NCBI GenBank assembly: GCA_027563935.2
Contig: CM050449.1
Location: 54,453,949-54,517,948 of the forward strand
DNA from: Costus lasius
Taxonomy: Eukaryota > Streptophyta > Magnoliopsida > Zingiberales > Costaceae
Direction: 5' to 3'
DNA length: 64,000 nt
Shown here: in pieces, positions 58,677 through 64,000 of the stretch
Numbering within the stretch: position 1 is the stretch's first letter
Layout of the letters: every line of letters starts with the position of its first letter
Translations under genes and position numbers: made by a program
Notes under the pieces: generated by a model
The model's database searches: none
What the model was told of the DNA's origin: nothing
What the model saw: only the letters and a program-made list of their open reading frames with translations

Positions 58677-61385
58677 ATGCAAACCCGGTCTAAAACTCAA
58701 CAAGATTCCACAATGGATAATGCTGCCTTGAATGATAAGATTGATCTTTTGACTGAGCAAGTAGGAACCATTACTCAGAGTCTTAACCAATTTCACCTTT
58801 TGGCCGCTCAAATAGAAACCATCAACCAAAACCTCAACCAGCTTAACAATGCTAGGGGTAGATCTCCAAGTCATGCTAGTGAACCGCCCCCTAGTCCAAA
58901 TCATGTGGAAACTCAACAACCACCTGTATGGAATGGGCCTCAAAGTCCAAACCATGCTGGGACTCAACAACCACCTATATGGAATGGACCTCAAAACCAT
59001 GTAGGGAACCATGCCCCACCTATTTGGAATGGGCACCAAAACCCAACCCAAGTAGGAAACCCACCCCCTATGTGGAATGGACAACAAGTTCCAACCCATG
59101 TAGGAACCCAACCACCCCCTATGTGGAATGGATATCCCAATCCAAACCATGTAGGAACCCAACCACCCTCTATGTGGAATGGATATCCCAATCCAAACCA
59201 TGTAGGAACCCATCAACCACCTATGTGGAATGGACACCCAGCTCCAACTCCACCTCAACCCAGATTTAGGGAGGATGATGTGCACCGCGCCATCAAACTC
59301 AATCCCCCAACCTTCAATGGGTCCTTAGATCCCCGTGACTTCCTAGATTGGTCAACCAAGCTTGAACAGTACTTTGAATGGAGCATGATACCCGACCATA
59401 GCAAAGTTCGATTTGCCAAATGTCTCCTAGAAGGGAATGCTAGGTTGTACTGGACCAACATAGAAAACAACCTAGAGAGATCCAACTGACCTCCCATAGA
59501 CAACTGGATAGAGATGCGTCAGCAACTCAAAATGAAGTATGTTCCCTCATACTTTCAAAACAAGTTGTATGACCAAGCTAGCAGCCTAACCCAAGGAGCC
59601 ATGACTGTAGACCAATACACTGCTAGTTTTGAGGAGTTGCTCCTTAGAGGTAACATAAGGGAAGAACCCCAATTTTCCCTTAGTAGGTATAAGAATGGCC
59701 TCAGATCTGAAATTAGGAAAGGCCTTACCTACTACCAAATAGACTCCATAGAGGTCGCCCATCTTAGAGCTAAGGAAATAGAACAAGAAATTAAGAATGC
59801 CTTTAGGAAAGAAGTTAGTACCCCTAATCCAAGTCCTAAACCCACCAATCCCTCTAGCTCCAGCACTCCCAAACCCAAGCCCTCTAGCTATCAAGAACTA
59901 TCTAGGGTCACATGTCATGCTTGTAGGCAACCTGGGCATTTTATGAAAGACTGCCCTAAAAGGGTCTTGTACTTAGGAGAAGAAACCCAAACCCCTAGCC
60001 TTGAAGATCTTAATGACCCTGACTCTGAATGCCAAATCTTTGAAGAACTAGAATATGATAGTAGTGGAGAATCAGCCCAAAACACCTTAGGAGTCATTAG
60101 GTGTAACTTGATCCAACCCTCACCCACTGATGACTGGCGAAGAACTAGTATCTTCCATACTTACACGAAATGCAATGGAAACATGTGCAAAGTAGTGATA
60201 GATGGGGGTAGTAGCCTCAACGCAGTCTCCCACTCTGCTGCCACCAAGTTCAAGCTTAAGGTAGAGGCTCACCCTATACCTTACAATATCTCCTGGGTCA
60301 ATCAAACAAATGTGCCTGTAACCCATAGGAGTCTTGTGCCATTACAGTTTGGTAGCTATGAAGGACAAATCTGGTGTGACATCATCACTATGGATGTTGC
60401 ACAAGTCCTACTAGGCAGACCTTGGCTATATGACATGAATGTAGTCCACTATGCCCGGACTAACACGTATGTTTTCAGCCACTCAGGTCAGAAGATCAAA
60501 TTAAAACCATCCATGCCTAGAGAACTTAGAGCGTCAACCAACAAGGGAGTCATAGCTGAGTCTAAATCAACCCAAACAACCCTCCAGCTGATGATACCTC
60601 AAGAATTACTTAGGGACACCCAACCTAATCAACCCTTATGCCCCATAGTCCTTAAGGAAACCGACCTAGGTGAACAACCCAAACCAAAGCCACTCCTTGA
60701 GATAGACCCTCCTACTGAAACACCCATACCCTACCAAGACCCTTATGAGTTTCCAAAGCTAGGAATTGACCTAGACCCTAAGTCCTCTAAACCATCTCTT
60801 GACTTAGGACTTTTAGATCCTCATCCTCTGAACTATAGATCCTGTCTTATAGAACTTGGTCCCAAGACTTCAGGGTTAAATAACATTGATACTACTTTAC
60901 TTCCCCTACATGTTGTTGAACACATAGACTTTGTTATGCCTAGCCAATTTAGTAGCACTATGAAGCTTTATCCTAAGTGTACTAATAAGCATGGCCGGAA
61001 AAGGTACTCTAATGTAGGAGACCCTGAACCCAAGATTCCCACCCCTATCCATAAGGAGGATCCCCCTCTCTACCAAGAGCCCCTCTTTATGCCTGATTCA
61101 AATGTTAACCATGAGCTAGAGATTGAGGCTATCATTGGGGATCAAACCCGACTGACCACCGACGAGATACAAGTGACTTACAGAGTTAGATTCCTCAATG
61201 GTGATGAGGACTGGCTCTCTGAGGAAGAACTTGATAAGGCCGCCCCTATGTTACTCCAAGGGTACAAGGACAATTCTCCAGAGGAGAATTTTTTCAACCC
61301 GGGGAGAGCTGATGGAGGCAGCAGCCCTGCCTTAAAGAGACATGCTTGGGCTCGGAGGAAACCCCCTCAACATGGGTTCACCTAG
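58677..61385 (+). pseudogene. RT-H gag-protease-chromodomain polyprotein, one nonsense codon
   Basis: From the first ATG at 58677 the frame spans 902 codons, broken only by TGA at 59487-59489 (codon 271). Order: a basic/coiled start; a seven-copy Pro-rich repeat around (I/M)WNG (residues about 68-193); the gag capsid domain (about 200-385; PPTFNGSLDPRDFLDWSTKLE, GLTYYQIDSIE). Then comes a CCHC knuckle CHACRQPGHFMKDC from residue 413 and an aspartic protease with D509-G-G and LLGRPWLYD. A Pro-rich linker follows, then a chromodomain-like segment (about 814-866; EIEAIIGD, YRVRFLNGDEDWLSEEEL), and the ORF ends 76 bases inside the 3' LTR. Chromodomains normally end the integrase of chromoviruses; here RT, RNase H and integrase are absent between protease and chromodomain. 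D-G-G is an unusual catalytic triplet. Confidence 0.88.
58880..59255 (+). repeat. Seven-copy WNG repeat inside RT-H gag
   Basis: Units of about 45-54 bases encode phrases of the type NPNHVGTQ-PP-MWNG-YP. The last three copies are almost identical. RT-A lacks this array and starts directly at the capsid domain. The long antisense ORF at 58650-59285 is a by-product of this repeat. Confidence 0.9.
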
Positions 61386-61747
61386 AGCTCACTTGCTATC
61401 TATTGTTTTGCATTGCATTTCATGGCATTTAGGTTAGTTTAAGCTTTCAAATAAAGTCATGCATCATGTAGTCATTATGGCAATTCCACTTGTAGTAGGT
61501 AGTGCATTGTAATTCATACAACTTTATGTACTCTTGCATCATAGTAAAGTAGTGCATGTAGGCATTAGGATCATTTTGGCAGGTCAATCAGGAAAGGAGC
61601 AGCTCAAGATCCAGCTCAAGGTCACTCAAGCTCCACTCATCAAGTTCAGCTCTAGAAAAGGAAAAGAGGACTTCAAAGCCCAAGCTCACTTCAATCCATG
61701 TCATAACTCACTTGCTACTTTTGTTGGGCGCATCTTCAAGGAAGCAA

Positions 61748-62058
61748 TGGGTTAGAGGGACTTGGTTTGTGAAGGCCAAGTCGAGGGTTCGAATCCTGCT
61801 GCAGACGAAATTTGCACAGCCCAGGCATGGGGTATAATTGTGCCAGGATTCGACACCCTGGACCTTGCGGGTTAGGTCTCTGGGATGCCTAACCTTGAGG
61901 GGATCGGTGGAGCTCCGCCGGTCCTTAGTGTTGTAGGGGAGGGGGGCGAACATGTCAGACACGCCGAATGAGGCAGGCATGGGTCGCTTATGTCCAGACG
62001 GCCCTTGTGAGGCAGACATACATGTCCGGACGGCCCTTGTGAGGCAGACATGGCTCTC
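61748..62058 (+). mobile_element. SINE-like segment with pol III-type boxes
   Basis: Starts with TGGGTTAGAGG (61748-61758), near the A-box consensus TGGCNNAGTGG. GGTTCGAATCC at 61786-61796 is a perfect B box. Spacing and order fit a tRNA-derived SINE head. The body is GC-richer than the surroundings. No A-tail or target duplication is visible, so the 3' end is probably lost with the LTR deletion. It is not a tRNA gene: no acceptor stem closes. Confidence 0.6.
61951..62053 (+). repeat. Three-unit tandem repeat at the end of the SINE-like segment
   Basis: Two nearly identical units (from 61990 and 62022, period 32) read ATGTCC(A/G)GACGGCCCTTG then TGAGGCAGACAT. A looser third unit starts at 61952. 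Confidence 0.8.
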
Positions 62059-62068
62059 TCCTACATCA

Positions 62069-63857
62069 CCAACCCTGCCCCTAGAAGGTCTGGTAGGACC
62101 AGGAGGAAGCCCATCATATATGGCTTTTCCTCCTTGGTCACCCCTTCTTTCATTATTTGCACTTTCCATATTTGCAATTTGCTTTGGTAAGAATAAGCTT
62201 TAGTTCTAGTGCACCTCGTATTTTCCTTATTAGGTCATGCATTGCCTTCTATAATAGTCTATTGGTTTTTGCACCAATAATTGGGCAGGTTAAAGCCCAG
62301 CTCAAAGGGAGGCCAAAGAAGCTCAAGCTAAGCTACCCAAGTGGACCTCTAATTATGGAAAGAGGCACTTCAACACTTCAACTAAAGACCTCAACTTGAA
62401 GATGCTTACAATCAATGCAACTCCACCATCCCAAATCAAGCCTAGGCGCCAACCATAAGAAGAGGAATCAAATTCAGCCCAAGGTCCTTCCAGTTTCGCC
62501 AATCCATCAATGCCCCAATCAAGATCCACAAAGTGGGGAAGCCATGAAAGGAAGGGATTCAAAATTCAAAGCCACTATGAAGAAGGATTTGGCCAACAAT
62601 TAAAAGGAATTCGAATACAAGAGGAGACCAGCCCATACTGTACAAAATTGCACCAAGCCATCAAAGATCAATCAAGATCCACAAATCAAGGGATTCCTAT
62701 CTAGATCCCTAATTTGTGGAACCATCTTTGGAAACCTCCTAGCCGCCAAAGCCCTTCAAGGAAGGATTTTCAAATTCAAAAGGGTTCAATGCATGAAGAC
62801 GCCATTTCATCCAAGCAAACAAGGAAGGAGCTCTAAAGATTTCGGCCACAAGGAGAGCTCAAACGATTAGAACAAATTCGAATTTCAAAGTCAATGCTAT
62901 AGGAGGAGATGTTTAATTGTGACATTTACTTCTTCCCTATCTTGTAATTGCGCCTAGGGTGGAATGCCATCCTTGCCCTTGGTTCAAAAAACCTATAACT
63001 TGTAATTCCCATGCTTATTGTCGATTAGTTGCCTAGATGAAAAAAATTGAGTTTGCAATGGTGCTTGTGTCGCCTAAGAATCTCTATCTCCCCCTCTTCT
63101 AAAGGGCCGAGCCCTTTCCCTTCCTCTCTTCTCTTTTCTCCTTAAAATCCCTACACAACCGAAGTCTTGAAGGATCTCTTACACACCCTTGGTGAGCCCT
63201 AAAGAAGATCCTTCAACCTTGGTCTCGGCAAAACATTAGAAGGCCCTTGGAAGCTTGAACACTCTCGGCTAACAAGAAGGATTGCATCATGAACACATTT
63301 TGCTATGTTCTTTCCCCTCATCTTCACTTTGTTTTAGAACTTGATTCTACACTAATCAAAGTGCATCTTGTAGGTGGGCGCAAGGCTTGAAGATCCATCA
63401 TATTGGCGCAAGACCTCTCTTCCACCCCCCCCTCCCCCAATCAACATTAGATAGTCCCATGAACATGTTAGCAAGAGAACTTAGGAGCCTTTCTCCCCTC
63501 TTGATTTGATTTCTTGTTGGACGTTTATTTTTCTTTAACACTCACCCATGCATGTGTGGGCTTTGGATGATTGCAAGTGTGTAAGCTCATAGGGCCATAC
63601 TTCGTTGCCATCAACCATTGGACCGGTGAAGAACGGGAAGGTGACCCCTTCTATTCTCAAGGGGTCCAAGGTGAGTGTTTATTTTCAAGTCATTTATTTT
63701 TTGCAAGTAGTTTAAAGTCGGTTTTCTTACATAAAATTACAAAAATATTTTTCAACTTCGTTAGAGTAATTCCGGGTTTTATTAGAAAATACAAAAACAT
63801 ATTTTCTCAAAGCGTCGTTTGAATGTACCCTGCTTGTGAGTGAACCCCCCTGCATCA
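62069..63857 (+). repeat. RT-K solo LTR, main part
   Basis: Starts with the CCAAC duplication of RT-H and continues RT-K to CTGCATCA. It shares with the RT-H 5' LTR the order GCAGGT.A, CAGCTCAA, GATTAGTTGCCTAG, GCCGAGCC and GACCGGTGAAGAACGGGAAG near 63620. Confidence 0.85.
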
Positions 63858-64000
63858 CTCACATCCCCAGATCCTGATAAAAGAGAGGTTAGGGCGTCTC
63901 TCACTTGATACCACATATGGTATCTTGGAGACACTCTTAGATTGCATGTTATTGAGTATAAGAGAAGTTGTCTCCAGTTCAAAACCCCAGAATGAGCGTG
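63858..64000 (-). pseudogene. RT-F copia integrase fragment, continues beyond window
   Basis: After the CTCAC duplication the - strand reads the integrase region just upstream of FIRIWGCEA (SKIPYVV, N-PSKSVSK-like), as in 49210-49350 of RT-E, with several changes. The element continues to the right of the window. Confidence 0.85.

Larger units (their letters stand above)
56850..62068 (+). mobile_element. RT-H: gypsy gag-protease-chromodomain element, 3' LTR remodelled
   Basis: The target duplication CCAAC lies at 56845-56849 and 62069-62073. The 5' LTR is 56850-58511, the internal region 58512-61309, and a shortened 3' LTR runs 61310-62068. The shared 439 bases of the two LTRs differ at only 2 positions by my count, so it inserted recently. 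No RT, RNase H or integrase is encoded, so it is non-autonomous. It is inserted 16 bases into the related LTR RT-K. Confidence 0.92.
61310..62068 (+). repeat. RT-H 3' LTR, shortened and carrying a foreign segment
   Basis: 61310-61748 matches 56850-57288, and only the last 10 bases TCCTACATCA (62059-62068) match the 5' LTR end. The 1.2 kb between is replaced by 310 foreign bases. The CCAAC duplication right after 62068 shows that this is the true element end. Confidence 0.82.
56834..63857 (+). mobile_element. RT-K: solo gypsy-type LTR in RT-F, split by RT-H
   Basis: Left piece 56834-56849 (TAATGGAGGGACCAAC) and right piece from 62074 to 63857 (ending CTGCATCA) together give an LTR of about 1.8 kb of the RT-A/RT-H type. 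The duplication CTCAC (56829-56833 and 63858-63862) flanks it. RT-F integrase codons continue on the far side, so no internal region exists: a solo LTR. The first bases read TA instead of TG. A degenerate TATA-like word, CCTATAACTT, lies near 62992. ORFs inside are not genes. Confidence 0.88.
25263..64000 (-). mobile_element. RT-F: - strand copia element, split by RT-E and RT-K, runs off the right edge
   Basis: Pieces at 25263-25630, 53264-56833 and 63858-64000 join into one inverted copia element of the RT-E family: 3' LTR, polypurine tract, RNase H, reverse transcriptase, integrase. The joins are supported by the duplications GGAGA (RT-E) and CTCAC (RT-K). At the RT-K join the codons for FIRIWGCEA are continuous. 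Its left target flank in RT-G is TTATT; the right one is outside. It must be older than RT-E. Confidence 0.92.

Noticed and set aside
58650..59285. 211-aa ORF on the - strand rich in Trp, Gly and Ile
   Set aside because: It is the exact antisense shadow of the seven-copy WNG array in RT-H gag.
61748..61800. tRNA gene
   Set aside because: A and B boxes are present, but no acceptor stem or anticodon arm closes; SINE head is the better reading.
1..64000. Host protein-coding genes
   Set aside because: I looked for exon-like stretches outside the elements; only about 500 bases (21312-21819) lack an element assignment and they hold no convincing ORF.

Overview
This is a plant nuclear window made almost entirely of LTR retrotransposons. 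I see no host gene, rRNA or true tRNA gene. A plant origin is inferred from Ty1/copia gag-pol ORFs, Athila-type Ty3/gypsy sequence with its characteristic primer site (TGGCACC...), a chromodomain-bearing gypsy family, and tRNA-iMet primer sites (TGGTATCAGAGC). The density and nesting suggest a large, repeat-rich genome, probably pericentromeric or intergenic. I cannot name the species.

Names are used only inside this window. Left part (1-11531): RT-A, a + strand gypsy-type gag-protease element whose 5' end lies outside the window, sits in the leader of RT-B, a decayed + strand copia element. RT-B also carries RT-J, a solo LTR of the RT-A family. Next (11532-21311) comes RT-I, an old Athila-like LTR remnant split by RT-M, a complete - strand copia element (11968-21004, target duplication ATGTA).

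Right part (21820 to the end) is one nested stack. RT-L (copia LTR fragment) contains RT-G (Athila, from 22487). RT-G's gag is interrupted by RT-F (copia, - strand, 25263 to beyond 64000). RT-F's 3' LTR is interrupted by RT-E (copia, +, 25631-53263, duplication GGAGA). RT-E's 5' LTR is interrupted by RT-C (copia, -, 26186-44379, duplication TATGG). RT-C's leader is interrupted by RT-D (copia, +, 32288-41375, duplication CGTGC). Separately, RT-F's integrase region holds RT-K, a solo gypsy LTR (duplication CTCAC). RT-K was itself hit by RT-H, a gypsy gag-protease-chromodomain element (duplication CCAAC) whose 3' LTR carries a SINE-like segment. Hand-counted LTR divergence fits this order: RT-E about 1.6%, RT-C about 0.5%, RT-D about 0.4%; RT-M about 0.9%; RT-A about 2.5-3%.

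Two copia families are present: C/D/M and B/E/F/L. All coding regions but one are broken. RT-D is nearly intact, with one nonsense codon. The only uninterrupted long ORF is the RT-A gag-protease ORF.

The most interesting non-coding signal is a set of three hairpins in the untranslated leader of both copia families. They have conserved spacing (about 210 and 115 nt), a recurrent TTGTA bulge and compensatory stem changes.
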